The translations under genes and the position numbers were made by a program. 64,000 nt of DNA, taken from the NCBI RefSeq assembly GCF_033118175.1, contig NC_083714.1, forward strand, positions 1,426,001-1,490,000, in the 5' to 3' direction. Shown here in pieces: positions 28,036 through 40,799 of this stretch. The stretch comes from Dama dama. Its lineage: Eukaryota; Chordata; Mammalia; Artiodactyla; Cervidae. The notes under the pieces were generated by a model. The model was not told where the DNA came from. It saw nothing but the letters and a program-made list of their open reading frames with translations, and did no database searches. Position 1 is the first letter of the stretch. Each line of letters starts with the position of its first letter.

Positions 28036-28759
28036 AAAATATGAAGAGCTTCAAAAGGTGTGAAAAATATGAACACTTTCAAAAAGTGTCAAAAATGAGA
28101 TGAGCATGAAGCGGTCTGAAAAATGGTGGAGCATGAAGTGTTGTTGAAAAACATGAAGAGCCTGATATCGTGTGAAAAATATGAAGAGCTTCAAAAGGTG
28201 TGAAATACATGAGGAGCATTAATCGGTCTGAAAAATAGGAGTAGCATGAAGCGGTGTTGAAAAACATGAAGAGCCTGAAAAGGAGTGAAAAATATGAAGA
28301 GCTTCAAAAGGTGTGAAATATATGAAGAGCTTCAACAGGTTTCAAAAATATGAGGAGCATGAAACGGTCTGAAAAATAGGAGGAGCATGAAGCGGTGTTC
28401 AAAACATGAAGAGCCTGAAAAAGTGTGAAAAATATGAAGAGCTTCAAAAGGTTTGAAAAATATGAAGAGCCTGAAAAGGTGTCAAAAATGAGATGAGCAT
28501 GAAACGGTCTGAAAAATGGTGGAGCATGAAGTGTTGTTGAAAAACATGAAGAGCCTGATATCGTGTGAAAAATATGAAGAGCTTCAAAAGGTGTGAAATA
28601 CATGAGGAGCATTAATCGGTCTGAAAAATAGGAGTAGCATGAAGCGGTGTTGAAAAACATGAAAAGCCTGAAAAGGTGTGAAAAATATGAAGAGCTACAA
28701 AAGGTGTGAAGTACAGGAGGAGCATTAAACGGTCTGAAAAATAGGAGGAGCATGAAGCC

Positions 28760-29812
28760 GTGTTGAAAAACATGAAGAGCCTGAAAACGTGTGAAAAATA
28801 TGAAGAGCTTCAAAAGGTGTGAAAAATATGAACACTTTCAAAAAGTGTCAAAAATGAGATGAGCATGAAGCGGTCTGAAAAATGGTGGAGCATGAAGTGT
28901 TGTTGAAAAACATGAAGAGCCTGATATCGTGTGAAAAATATGAAGAGCTTCAAAAGGTGTGAAATACATGAGGAGCATTAATAGGTCTCAAAAATAGGAG
29001 TAGCATGAAGCGCTGTTGAAAAACATGAAGAGCCTGAAAAGGTGTGAAAAATATGAAGAGCTACAAAAGGTGTGAAGTACATGAGGAGCATTAAACGGTC
29101 TGAAAAATAGGAGGAGCATGAAGCTGGTGTTGAAAAACATGAAGAGCCTGAAAAGGTATGAAAAATATGAAGAGCTTCAAAAGGTGGGAAAAATACGAGG
29201 AGCATGAAGAGGTGTTCAAAAACATGAAAAGCCTGAAATGTTGTAAAAAAATATGAAAAGCTTCAAAAGGTGTCAAAAATATGAGGAGCATGAAACGGTC
29301 TGAAAAACCGGAGGAGCATGAAGCGGTGTTCAAAAACACGAAGAGCCTGAAAAGTTGTGAAAAATATGAAGAGCTTCAAACGGTGTCCACAATATGAGGA
29401 GCATGAAACTGTCTGAGAAATAGGAGGAGCATGAAGTGGTGCTTAAAAACATGAAGAGCCTAAAAGGTGAGAAAAATATGAAGAGCTTCAAAAGATGTCA
29501 CAAATATGAGGAGCATGAAACTGGCTGAAAATTAGCAGGAGCATGAAGCGGTGTTCAAAAACATGAAGAGACTGAAAACGTGTGAAAAATATGAAAAGCT
29601 TCAAAAGGTGTCAAATATATGAGGAGCATGAAACGGTCTAAAAAACCGGAGGATCAAGAAGTGGTGTTGAAAAACATGAAGAGCCTGAAAAGATGTGAAA
29701 AATATGAAGAGCTTCAAACGGTGTCCACAATATGAGGAGCATGAAACTGTCTGAGAAATAGGAGGAGCATGAAGTGGTGCTTAAAAACATGAAGAGCCTA
29801 AAAGGTGAGAAA
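28760..29812. repeat. Duplicated block, 1662/1775-bp register, copy 2
   Basis: This is the second copy of 27100-28035, with one additional 113-bp unit near 28980-29090 (marker GGTCTCAAAAATAGG). It shares the uncommon CCGGAGGAGC and CCGGAGGATC forms, the GTCCACAATATG junction and the GTGGTGCTTAAAAAC form of subunit B. Confidence 0.85.
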
Positions 29813-30992
29813 AATATGAAGAGCTTCAAAAGATGTCACAAATATGAGGAGCATGAAACGGGCTGAAAATTAGGAGGAGCATGAAGCGGTGTTCAAAAAC
29901 ATGAAGAGACTGAAAACGTGTGAAAAATATGAAAAGGTTCAAAATGTGTCAAAAATATGAGGAGCATGAAACGGTCTGAAAAATAGGAGGACCATGAAAC
30001 CGTGTTCAAAAACATGAAGAGCCTGAAAATGTCTGAAAAATATGAACAGCTTCAAAAGGTGTGAAAAATATGAAGAGCTTCAAAAGGTGTCAAAAATGAG
30101 ATGAGCATCAAACGGTCTGAAAATCAGAGGAGCATGAAGTGGGGTTGAAAATCATGAAGAGCCTGAAAAGGTGTGTAAAATATGAAGAGCTTCAAAAGGA
30201 GTGAAAGACTTGAGGAGCATGAAACCGTCTGAAATATAGGAGGAGCATGAAACGGTGTTGAAAAACATGAAGAGCCTCAAAAGGTGTGAAAAATATGAAG
30301 AGCTCAAAAGGTGTCAAAAATATGAAGAGCTTCAAAAAGTGTGACAAATGAGATGAGCATGAAATGGTCTGAAAAAGGAGGAGCATGAAGTGGTGTTGAA
30401 AAACATGAAGAGCCTGAAAAGGTGTAAAATATATGAAGAGATTAAAAAGGTGTCAAAAATATGAGGAGCTTGAAATGGTCTGAAAAATTGGAGGATCATG
30501 AAGCGGTGTTGAAAAACATGAAGAGCCTGAAAAGTTGTGAAAAATATGAAGAGCTTCAAAGGTGTCAAAAATGTGAGGAGCATGAAACGGTCTGAAAAAT
30601 AGGAGGAGCATGAAATCGTGTTCAAAAACATGAAGAGCCTGAAAAGGTGTGAAAAATATGAAGAGCTTCAAAAAGTGTGAAATACATGAGGAGCATGAAA
30701 CTGTCTGAAAAGGAGGAGGTGCATGAAGTGGTGTTCAAAAACATGAAGAGCCTGAAAAGGTGTGAATAATATGAAGAGGTTCAAAAGGTGTGAAAAATAT
30801 GAGGAGCATGATACGGTGTGAAAAATAGGAAGAGCATGAAGCGGTGTTCAAAACATGAAGAGCCTGAAAAGGTGTGAAAAATAGGAAGAGCTTCAAAAGG
30901 TGTGAAATACATGAGGAGCATGAAACTGTCTGAAAAATAGGAGGAGCATGAAAACGTGTTCAAGAACATGAAGAGCCTGAAAAGGTGTGAAA
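29600..30992. repeat. Duplicated block, partner of 38.2-39.6 kb (offset 8560)
   Basis: CCGGAGGATC at 29646 corresponds to 38206, and the runs at 30332, 30453 and 30781 correspond to 38892, 39013 and 39341. All are offset 8560, which is 303 subunits of 28.25 bp. Rare variants are shared, including AGTGTGACAAATGAG and GAAAAAGGAGGAGC. The match ends near 30992/39552. Confidence 0.88.
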
Positions 30993-31305
30993 AATATAAA
31001 GAGCATCAAAAGGTGTGAAATACATGCGGAGAATTAAACGGTCTGAAAAATAAGAGGAGCATGAAGTGGTGTTGAAAAACATGAAGAGCCTGAAAAGGTG
31101 TGAAATAAATGAAGAGCTTCAAAATGTGTGAAAAATATGAAGAGCTTCTAAAGGTGTCAAAATTATGAGGAGCATGAAACGGTCTGAAAAATAGGAGGAG
31201 CATGAAAAGGTGTTCAAGAACATGAAGAGCCTGAAATGGTGTGAAAAATACAAAGAGCTTCAAAAGCTGTGAAATACATGCGGAGCATGAAATGGTCTGA
31301 AAAAT

Positions 31306-32494
31306 AGGAGGAGCATGAAAAGCTGTTCAAAAACATGAAGAGCCTGAAAAGGTGTTAAAAATATGAACAGCTTCAAAAGGTGTGAAAAATATGAAGAGCT
31401 TCAAAGGGTGTCAAAAATGAGATGAGCATGAAACGGTCTGAAAAATCGGAGGAGCATGAAGTGGTGTTGAAAATCATGAAGAGCCTGAAAAGGTGTGTAA
31501 AATATGAAGAGCTTCAAAAGGAATGAAATACATGAGGAGCATGAAACCGTCTGAATTATAGGAGGAGCATGAAACGGTGTTCAAAAACATGAATAGCCTG
31601 AAAAGGTGTGAAAAATATGAAGAGCTACAAAAGGTGTGAAAAATATGAAGAGCTTCAAAAGGTGTGAAAAATATGAAGAGCTTCAAAAGGTGTGAAATAC
31701 ATGAGGAGCATGAAACGGTCAGAAAAATAGGAGGAGCATGAAGCGGTGTTGAAAAACATGAAGAACCTGAAAAGGTGTTAAAAATATGAAGAGCTTCAAA
31801 AGGTGTCAAAAATATGAGGAGCATGTAACGGTCTGAAAAATAGGAGGAGCATGAAGTGGTGTTGAAAAACATGAAGAGATTGTAAATTTGTGAAAAATAT
31901 GAAGAGCTTCAAATCGTGTCAAAAATATGAGAAGCATGAAACGGTCTGAAAAATACGAGCAGCATGAAGAGGTGTTCAAAAACATGAAGAGCCTGAAAAC
32001 GTGTGAAAAATATGAACAGCTTCAAAAGGTGTGAAAATAGGAGAAGCATGCAGCGGTGTTGAAAAACATGAAGAGCCTGAAAACTTGTGAAAAACATGAA
32101 GAGCTTCAAAAGGTGTGAAATACATGAGGAGCATTAATCGGTCTGAAAAATAGGAGTAGCATGAAGCGGTGTTGAAAAACATGAAGAGCCTGAAAAGGAG
32201 TGAAAAATATGAAGAGCTTCAAAAGGTGTGAAATATATGAAGAGCTTCAACAGGTTTCAAAAATATGAGGAGCATGAAACGGCCTGAAAAATAGGAGGAG
32301 CATGAAGCGGTGTTCAAAACATGAAGAGCCTGAAAAAGTGTGAAAAATATGAAGAGCTTCAAAAGGTTTGAAAAATATGAAGAGCCTGGAAAGGTGTCAA
32401 AAATGAGATGAGCAAGAAACGGTCTGAAAAATAGGAGGAGCATGAAGTGTTGTTCAAAAACGTGAAGAGCCTGTAAAGGTTTGAAAAATATGAA
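31306..32494. repeat. Duplicated block, partner of 25.7-27.0 kb
   Basis: This is the second copy of the 25700-27030 block at offset 5606 and then 5464. Few differences are visible in the first ~790 bp. The shortened middle lacks about 142 bp compared with the partner. Confidence 0.82.
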
Positions 32495-34080
32495 GAGCTT
32501 CAAAAGGTGTGAAAAATATGAACACTTTCAAAAAGTGTCAAAAATGAGATGAGCATGAAGCGGTCTGAAAAATGGTGGAGCATGAAGTGTTGTTGAAAAA
32601 CATGAAGAGCCTGATATCGTGTGAAAAATATGAAGAGCTTCAAAAGGTGTGAAATACATGAGGAGCATTAATCGGTCTGAAAAATAGGAGTAGCATGAAG
32701 CGGTGTTGAAAAACATGAAAAGCCTGAAAAGGTGTGAAAAATATGAAGAGCTACAAAAGGTGTGAAGTACAGGAGGAGCATTAAACGGTCTGAAAAATAG
32801 GAGGAGCATGAAGCGGTGTTGAAAAACATGACGAGCCTGAAAAGGTGTGAAAAATATGAAGAGCTTCAAAAGGTGTGAAAAATACGAGGAGCATGAAGAG
32901 GTGTTCAAAAACATGAAAATCCTGAAATGTTGTAAAAAATATGAAAAGCTTCAAAAGGTGTCAAAAATATGAGGAGCATGAAACGGTCTGAAAAACCGGA
33001 GGAGCATGAAGCGGTGTTCAAAAACACGAAGAGCCTGAAAAGGTGTGAAAAATATGAAGAGCTTCAAAACGTGTCAAAAATATGAGGAGCATGAAACTGT
33101 CTGAAAAATAGGAGGAGCATGATGCGGTGTTGAAAAATATGAAGAGCTTCAAAAGGTGTCAAAAATGAGATGACCATGAAACGGTCTGAGAAATAGAAGG
33201 AGCATGAAGTTCTTTTCAAAAAAATGAAGAACCTGAAAAGGTGTGAAGTATATGAAGATTTCAAAAGGTGTCAAAAATATGAGGAGCATGAAACGGTCTG
33301 AAAAATAGGAGGAGCATGAAGTCATGTTGAAAAACATGAAGAGCCTGAAAATGTGTGAAAAATATGAAGAGCTTCAAAAGGTGTCACAAATATGAGGAGC
33401 ATGAAACGGTCTGAAATATATGAGGAGCACGAAGCGGTGTTCAAAAACAAGAAGAGCCTGAAAAGGTGTGAAAAATTTGAAGAGCTTCAAAAATGTGAAA
33501 AATATGAAGAGCTTCAAAAGGTGTGAAATATATGAAGATCTTCAAAAGGTGTCAAAAATTAGATGAGCATGAAACGGTCTGAAAAATAGGAGGAGCATGA
33601 AGTGGTGTTCAAAAATTTGAAGAGCCTGAAATGGTGTGAAATATATGAAGAGCTTCAAAAGGTGTCAAATATATGAGGAGCAAAAACGGTCTGAAAATAG
33701 GAGGAGCATGAAGTGGTGTTGAAAATCATGACGAGCCTGAAAAGGTGCGTAAAATATGAAGAGCTTCAAAATGTGTGAAATACATGAGGAGCATGAAACG
33801 GTCTGAAAAATAGGAGGAGCATGAAGCGGTGTTCAAAAATATGAAGAGCCTGAAAATTTGTGAAAACTATGAAGAGCTTCAGAAGGTGTCAAAAATTAGA
33901 TGAGCATGAAACGGTCTGAAAAATAGGAGGAGCATGAAGTGGTATTGAAAAACATTAAGAGCCTAAAAATGTGTGAAATATATGAAGAGCTTCAAAAGAT
34001 TTCAGAAATGAGAGGAGCATGAAACGGTCTGAAAAATAGGAGGAGCATGAAGCGGTGTTGAAAAACATGAGGAGCCTTAA
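32495..34080. repeat. Satellite between blocks, including a recurring ACTATGAAG/TCAGAAGG segment
   Basis: The left part repeats material seen at 28.5-28.8 kb. The segment from about 33850 to 34080 carries the GAAAACTATGAAG and CTTCAGAAGG variants also found near 380, 1595, 12080 and 39550. This marks a recurring entry segment of the higher-order repeat. No gene or unique DNA. Confidence 0.78.
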
Positions 34081-37000
34081 AAGGTGTGAAAAATATGAAG
34101 AGCTTCAAAAGTTGTGAAAAATATGAAGAGCTTCAAATGCTGTCAAAAATGAGATGAGCATGAAACGGTCTGAGAAATAGGAGAAGCATGAAGTGGTGTT
34201 GAAAAACATGAAGAGCCTGAAAAAGTGTGAAATATATGAAGAGCTTCAAAAGGTGTGAAAAATATGAAGAGCTTCAAAAGGTGTCAAAAATATGAGGAGC
34301 ATGAAACGGTCTGAAAAATAGGAGGAGCATTGTAGCATTGTTCAAAAACTTGAAGAGCCTGAAAAGGTGTGAAAAATATGAAGAGCTTCAAAAGGTGTCA
34401 AAATATGAGGAGCATGAAACGGTCTGAAAAATAGGAGGAGCATGAAACGGTGTTCAGAAACAGGAGGAGCCTGAAACGGTGTGAAAAATATGAAGAGCTT
34501 CAAAAGGTGTCAAAAATATGAGGAGCATGAAAGGGTCTGAAATATAGGAGGAGCATGACGTGGTGTTGAAAAACATGACGAGCCTGAAAAGGTGTGAAAA
34601 ATATGAAGAGCTTCAAAAGCTGTGAAAAATATGAGGAGCAAGAAATGGTCTGAAAAATAAGAGGAGCATGAAGCCGTGTTGAAAAACATGAAGAGCCTGA
34701 AAAGGTGTAGAAAATATGAAGAGCTTCAAAAGGTGTCAAAAATATGAGGAACATTTAAAGGTCTGAAATATAGGAGGAGCATGAAGTGGGGTTGAAAATC
34801 ATGAAGAGCCTGAAAAGGTGTGTAAAATATGAAGAGCTTCAAAAGGAGTGAAATACATGAGGAGCATGAAACCGTCTGAATTATAGGAGGAGCATGAAGC
34901 GATGTTCATAAACATGAAGAGCCTGAAAAGGTGTGAAATATATGAAGAGCTTCAAAAGGTGTGAAAAATATGAAGAGCTTCAATGGCTGTCAAAAATGAG
35001 ATGAGCATGAAACGGTCTGAAAAATAGGAGGAGCATGAAGCGGTGTTGAAAAACATGAAGAGACTTAAAACGTGTGAAATATATGAAGAGCTTCAAAAAG
35101 TGTGGAAAATATGAAGAGCTTCAAAAGGTGTGAAAATCATGAGGAGCATGAAACGGTCTGAAAAATAGGAGGAGCCTAAAGCGGTGTTGAAAAACATGAA
35201 GAACCTGAAAATGTCTGAAAAATATGAAGAGCTTCAAAAGGTGTGAAAAATATGAGGATCATGAAACGGTCTGAAAAATAGGAGGAGCATGAAGCCGTGT
35301 TGAAAAACATGAAGAGCCTGAAAGGGTGTAACAAATATGAAGAGCTTCAGAAGGTGTCAAAAATGAGATGAGCATGAAACGGTCTGAAAAATAGGAGGAG
35401 CATGAAGTGGTGTTGAAAAACATTAAGAGCCTGAAAAAGTGTGAAATATATGAAGAGCTTCAAAAGGTGTGAAGTACATGAGGAGAATGAAACCGTCTGA
35501 AAAATAGGAGGAGCATGAAGCGGTGTTCCAATACATGAAGAGCCTGAAAAGGTGTGAAATATATGAAGAGATTCAAAAGGTGTCAAAAATATGAGGAGCA
35601 TGAAACGGTCTGAAAAAAAGGAGCAGCAGGAAACCGTGTTCAAAAGTATGAAGAGCCTGAAAAGGTGTGAAAAATTTGAAGTGCTTCAAAAGGTGTGAAA
35701 ATTAGGAGGAGCCTGAAGCGGTGTTCCAAAACATGAAGAGCCTGAAAATGTGTGTAAAATATGAAGAGCTTCAAAACGTGTCAAACATATGAAGAGCATG
35801 AAACGGTCTGAAAAATAGGAGGATCAAGAAGCGGTGTTGAAAAACATGAAGATCTGAAAACTTGTGAAAAATATGAAGAGCTTCAAAAGGTGTGAAAAAT
35901 ATGAAGAGCTTCAAAAGGTGTCCACAATATGAGGAGCAAGAAACTGTCTGAGAAATAGGAGGAGCATGAAGTGCTGCTGAAAAACATGAAGAGCCTAAAA
36001 GGTGTGAAAAATAAGAAAAGCTTCAAAAGATGTCACAAATATGAGGAGCATGAAACGGTCTGAAAAATTGGAGGATCATGAAGCGGTGTTGAAAAACATG
36101 AAGAGTCTGAAAAGTTGTGAAAAATATGAAGAGCTTCAAAAGGTGTCAAAAATTTGAGGAGCATGAAACGGTCTGAAAAATAGGAGGAGCATGAAACCGT
36201 GTCAAAAACATGAAGAGCCTGAAAAGGTGTGAAATATATGAAGAGATTCAATAGGTGTCAAAAATATGAGGAGCAGGAAACGGTCTGAAAAATAGGAGGA
36301 GCATGAAGCGGTGTTCAAAACATGAAGAGCCTGAAAAAGTGTGAAAAATATGAAGAGCTTCAAAAGGTTTGAAAAATATGAAGAGCCTGAAAAGGTGTCA
36401 AAAATGAGATGAGCATGAAACGGTCTGAAAAATAGGAGGAGCATGAAGCGGTGTTCTATACATGAAAAGCCTGAAAAAGTGTGAAAAATATGAAGAGCTT
36501 CACTGGTTTGAAAAATAAGAAGAGCCTGAAAAGGTGTGAAAATTGACATGAGCATGAAACGGTCTGAAAAATAGGAAGAGCATGAAGAGGTGTGCAAAAA
36601 CATGAAGAGCCTGAAAACGTGTGAAATATATGAAGAGCTTCAAAAGGTGTGAAAAATAGGAGAAGCATGAAGCGGTGTTGAAAAACATGAAGAGCCTGAA
36701 AACGTGTGAAAAACATGAAGAGCTTCACAAGGTGTGAAAAATATGAACAGCTTCAAAAAGTGTCAAAAATGAGATGAGCATGAAGCGGTCTCAAAAATGG
36801 TGGAGCATGAAGTGTTGTTGAAAAACATGAAGAGCCTGAAATCGTGTGAAAAATATGAAGAGCTTCAAAAGGTGTGAAATACATGAGGAGCATTAATCGG
36901 TCTGAAATATAGGAGTAGCATGAAGCGGTGTTGAAAAACATGAAGAGCCTGAAAAGGAGTGAAAAATATGAAGAGCTTCAAAAGGTGTGAAATATATGAA

Positions 37001-37507
37001 GAGCTTCAACAGGTTTCAAAAATATGAGGAGCATGAAACGGTCTGAAAAATAGGAGGAGCATGAAGCGGTGTTCAAAACATGAAGAGCCTGAAAAAGTGT
37101 GAAAAATATGAAGAGCTTCAAAAGGTTTGAAAAATATGAAGAGCCTGAAAAGGTGTCAAAAATGAGATGAGCATGAAACGGTCTGAAAAATAGGAGGAGC
37201 ATGAAGCGGTGTTCTAAACATGAAAAGCCTGAAAAAGTGTGAAAAATATGAAGAGCTTCACTGGTTTGAAAAATAAGAAGAGCCTGAAAAGGTGTGAAAA
37301 TTGACATGAGCATGAAACGGTCTGAAAAATAGGAAGAGCATGAAGAGGTGTTCAAAAACATGTACAGCCTGACAAGGTGTGAAAAATATGAAGAGCTTCA
37401 AAAGGTGTCAAAAATATGAGGAGCATGAAACGGTCTGAAAAATAGGAGGAGCATGAAGTGGTGTTGAAATACATGAAGAGCCTGAAAATGTGTGAAAAAT
37501 ATGAAGA
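34081..37507. repeat. 3.5-kb higher-order repeat, displaced copy (delta)
   Basis: The first part (34081-35350) follows 18705-19980. The second part follows alpha at offset 18581 (35347 to 16766, 36202 to 17621) and beta/gamma more distantly. Like alpha it keeps the extra 113-bp unit: the marker spacing 35347 to 36202 is 855 bp, against 742 bp in beta and gamma. It continues past 37507 in parallel with 25511-25640, so its downstream junction resembles the one after gamma. Confidence 0.85.
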
Positions 37508-38159
37508 GCTTCAAAACGTGTCAAAAATATGAGAAGCATGAAACGGTCTGAAAAATAGGAGCAGCATGAAGAGCTGTTCAAAAACATGAAGAGCCTGAAA
37601 AGGTGTAAAAAATATGAAGAGCTTCAAAAGGTGTGAAAAATAGGAGGAGCATGAAGCCGTGTTGAAAAACATGAAGAGCCTGAAAACGTGTGAAAAATAT
37701 GAAGAGCTTCAAAAGGTGTGAAAAATATGAACACTTTCAAAAAGTGTCAAAAATGAGATGAGCATGAAGCGGTCTGAAAAATGGTGGACCATGAAGTGTT
37801 GTTGAAAAACATGAAGAGCCTGAAATCGTGTGAAAAATATGAAGAGCTTCAAAAGGTGTGAAATACATGAGGAGCATTAATAGGTCTCAAAAATAGGAGT
37901 AGTATGAAGCGGTGTTGAAAAACATGAAGAGCCTGAAAAGGTATGAAAAATATGAAGAGCTTCAAAAGGTGTGAAAAATACGAGGAGCATGAAGAGGTGT
38001 TCAAAAACATGAAAAGCCTGAAATGTTGTAAAAAATATGAAAAGCTTCAAAAGGTGTCAAAAATATGAGAAGCATGAAACGGTCTGAAAAACCGGAGGTG
38101 CATGAAGCGGTGTTCAAAAACACGAAGAGCCTGAAAAGGTGTGAAAAATATGAAGAGCT
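37508..38159. repeat. Satellite linker after copy delta
   Basis: The first ~120 bp run parallel to 25511-25640. The rest shares the CACTTTC, GTGTTGTTG and CCGGAGG variants with 27.1-29.3 and 32.5-33.0 kb. Only satellite is visible. Confidence 0.78.
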
Positions 38160-39552
38160 TCAAAAGGTGTCAAAAATATGAGGAGCATGAAACGGTCTGA
38201 AAAACCGGAGGATCAAGAAGTGGTGTTGAAAAACATGAAGAGCCTTAAAAGATGTGAAAAATATGAAGAGCTTCAAACGGTGTCCACAATATGAGGAGCA
38301 TGAAACTGTCTGAGAAAAAGGAGGAGCATGAAGTGGTGCTTAAAAACATGAAGAGCCTAAAAGGTGAGAAAAATATGAAGAGCTTCAAAAGATGTCACAA
38401 ATATGAGGAGCATGAAACGGGCTGAAAATTAGGAGGAGCATGAAGCGGTGTTCAAAAACATGAAGAGACTGAAAACGTGTGAAAAATATGATAAGGTTCA
38501 AAATGTGTCAAAAATATGAGGAGCATGAAACGGTCTGAAAAATAGGAGGACCATGAAACCGTGTTCAAAAACATGAAGAGCCTGAAAAGATGTGAAAAAT
38601 ATGAACAGCTTCAAAAGGTGTGAAAAATATGAAGAGCTTCAAAAGGTGTCAAAAATGAGATGAGCATGAAACGGTCTGAAAAATCAGAGGAGCATGAAGT
38701 GGGGTTGAAAATCATGAAGAGCCTGAAAAGGTGTGTAAAATATGAAGAGCTTCAAAATGAGTGAAAGACTTGAGGAGCATGAAACCATCTGAATTATAGG
38801 AGGAGCATGAAACGGTGTTGAAAAACATGAAGAGCCTCAAAAGGTGTGAAAAATATGAAGAGCTCAAAAGGTGTCAAAAATATGAAGAGCTTCAAAAAGT
38901 GTGACAAATGAGATGAGCATGAAATGGTCTGAAAAAGGAGGAGCATGAAGTGGTGTTGAAAAACATGAAGAGCCTGAAAAGGTGTAAAATATATGAAGAG
39001 ATTAAAAAGGTGTCAAAAATATGAGGAGCTTGAAATGGTCTGAAAAATTGGAGGATCATGAAGCGGTGTTGAAAAACATGAAGAGCCTGAAAAGTTGTGA
39101 AAAATATGAAGAGCTTCAAAGGTGTCAAAAATGTGAGGAGCATGAAACGGTCTGAAAAATAGGAGGAGCATGAAATCGTGTTCAAAAACATGAAGAGCCT
39201 GAAAAGGTGTGAAAAATATGAAGAGCTTCAAAAAGTGTGAAATACATGAGGAGCATGAAACTGTCTGAAAAGGAGGAGGTGCATGAAGTGGTGTTCAAAA
39301 ACATGAAGAGCCTGAAAAGGTGTGAATAATATGAAGAGGTTCAAAAGATGTGAGAAATATGAGGAGCATGATACGGTGTGAAAAATAGGAGGAGCATGAA
39401 GCGGTGTTCAAAACATGAAGAGCCTGAAAAGGTGTGAAAAATATGAAGAGCTTCAAAAGGTGTGAAATACATGAGGAGCATGAAACTGTCTGAAAAATAG
39501 GAGGAGCATGAAAACGTGTTCAAGAACATGAAGAGCCTGAAAAGGTGTGAAA
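38160..39552. repeat. Duplicated block, partner of 29.6-31.0 kb (offset 8560)
   Basis: This is the second copy of 29600-30992 at a constant 8560-bp offset with few visible substitutions. An unbroken offset over about 1.4 kb means no net gain or loss of units since the copies separated. Confidence 0.88.
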
Positions 39553-40790
39553 ACTATGAAGAGCTTCAGAAGGTGTCAAAAATTAGATGAGCATGAAACG
39601 GTCTGAAAAATAGGAGGATCATGAAGTGGTGTTGAAAAACATTAAGAGCCTGAAAATGTGTGAAATATATGAAGAGCTTCAAAAGATTTCAGAAATGAGA
39701 GGAGCATGAAACGGTCTGAAAAATAGGAGGACATGAAGCGGTGTTGAAAAACATGAGGAGCCTGAAAAGGTGTGAAAAATATGAAGAGCTTCAAAAGTTG
39801 TGAAAAATATGAAGAGCTTCAAATGCTGTCAAAAATGAGATGAGCATGAAACGGTCTGAGAAATAGGAGAAGCATGAAGTGGTGTTGAAAAACATGAAGA
39901 GCCTGAAAAAGTGTGAAATATATGAAGAGCTTCAAAAGGTGTGAAAAATATGAAGAGCTTCAAAAGGTGTCAAAAATATGAGGAGCAAGAAACGGTCTGA
40001 AAAATAGGAGGAGCATGAAACGGTGTTCAAAAACAGGAGGAGTCTGAAACGGTGTGAAAAATATGAAGAGCTTCAAAACGTGTCAAAAATATGAGGAGAA
40101 TGAAAGGGTCTGAATTATAGGAGGAGCATGACGTGGTGTTGAAAAACATGACGAGCCTGAAAAGGTGTGAAATATATGAAGAGCTTCAAAAGGTGTGAAA
40201 AATATGAAGAGCTTCAAAAGGTGTAAAAAATATGAAGAGCTTCAAAAGGTGTCAAAATGAGATGAGCATGAAACGGTCTGAAATATAGGAGGAGCATGAC
40301 GTGGTGTTGAAAAACATGACGAGCCTGAAAAGGTGTGAAAAATATGAAGAGTTTCAAAAGCTGTGAAAAATATGAAGAGCACGAAATGGTCTGAAAAATA
40401 AGAGGAACATGAAGCCGTGTTGAAAAACATGAAGAGCCTGAAAAAGTGTAGAAAATATGAAGAGCTTCAAAAGGTGTCAAATATATGAGGAACATGAAAC
40501 GGTCTGAAAAATAGGAGGAGCATGAAGTGGGGTGGAAAATCATGAAGAGCCTGAAAAGGTGTGTAAAATATGAAGAGCTTCAAAAGGAGTGAAATACATG
40601 AGGAGCATGAAACCGTCTGAATTATAGGAGGAGCATGAAGCGATGTTCATAAACATGAAGAGCCTGAAAAGGTGTGAAATATATGAAGAGCTTCAAAAGG
40701 TGTGAAATACATGAGGATCATGAAACTGTCTGAAAAATAGGAGGTGCTTGAAGTGGTGTTCAAAATCATGAAGAGCCTGAAAACGTGTCA
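39553..40790. repeat. Mosaic copy of 33.9-35.0 kb
   Basis: CTTCAGAAGG-bearing sequence at 39563 matches 33876 (offset 5687), and CATGAAACGG at 40014 matches 34441 (offset 5573). The ~114-bp drop reflects loss of roughly one unit, the one that holds GCATTGTAGCATTG at 34327 in the partner. Further on, the GAATTATAGG/GTTCATAAAC segment recurs near 40620. Confidence 0.78.
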
Positions 40791-40799
40791 AAAATATGA

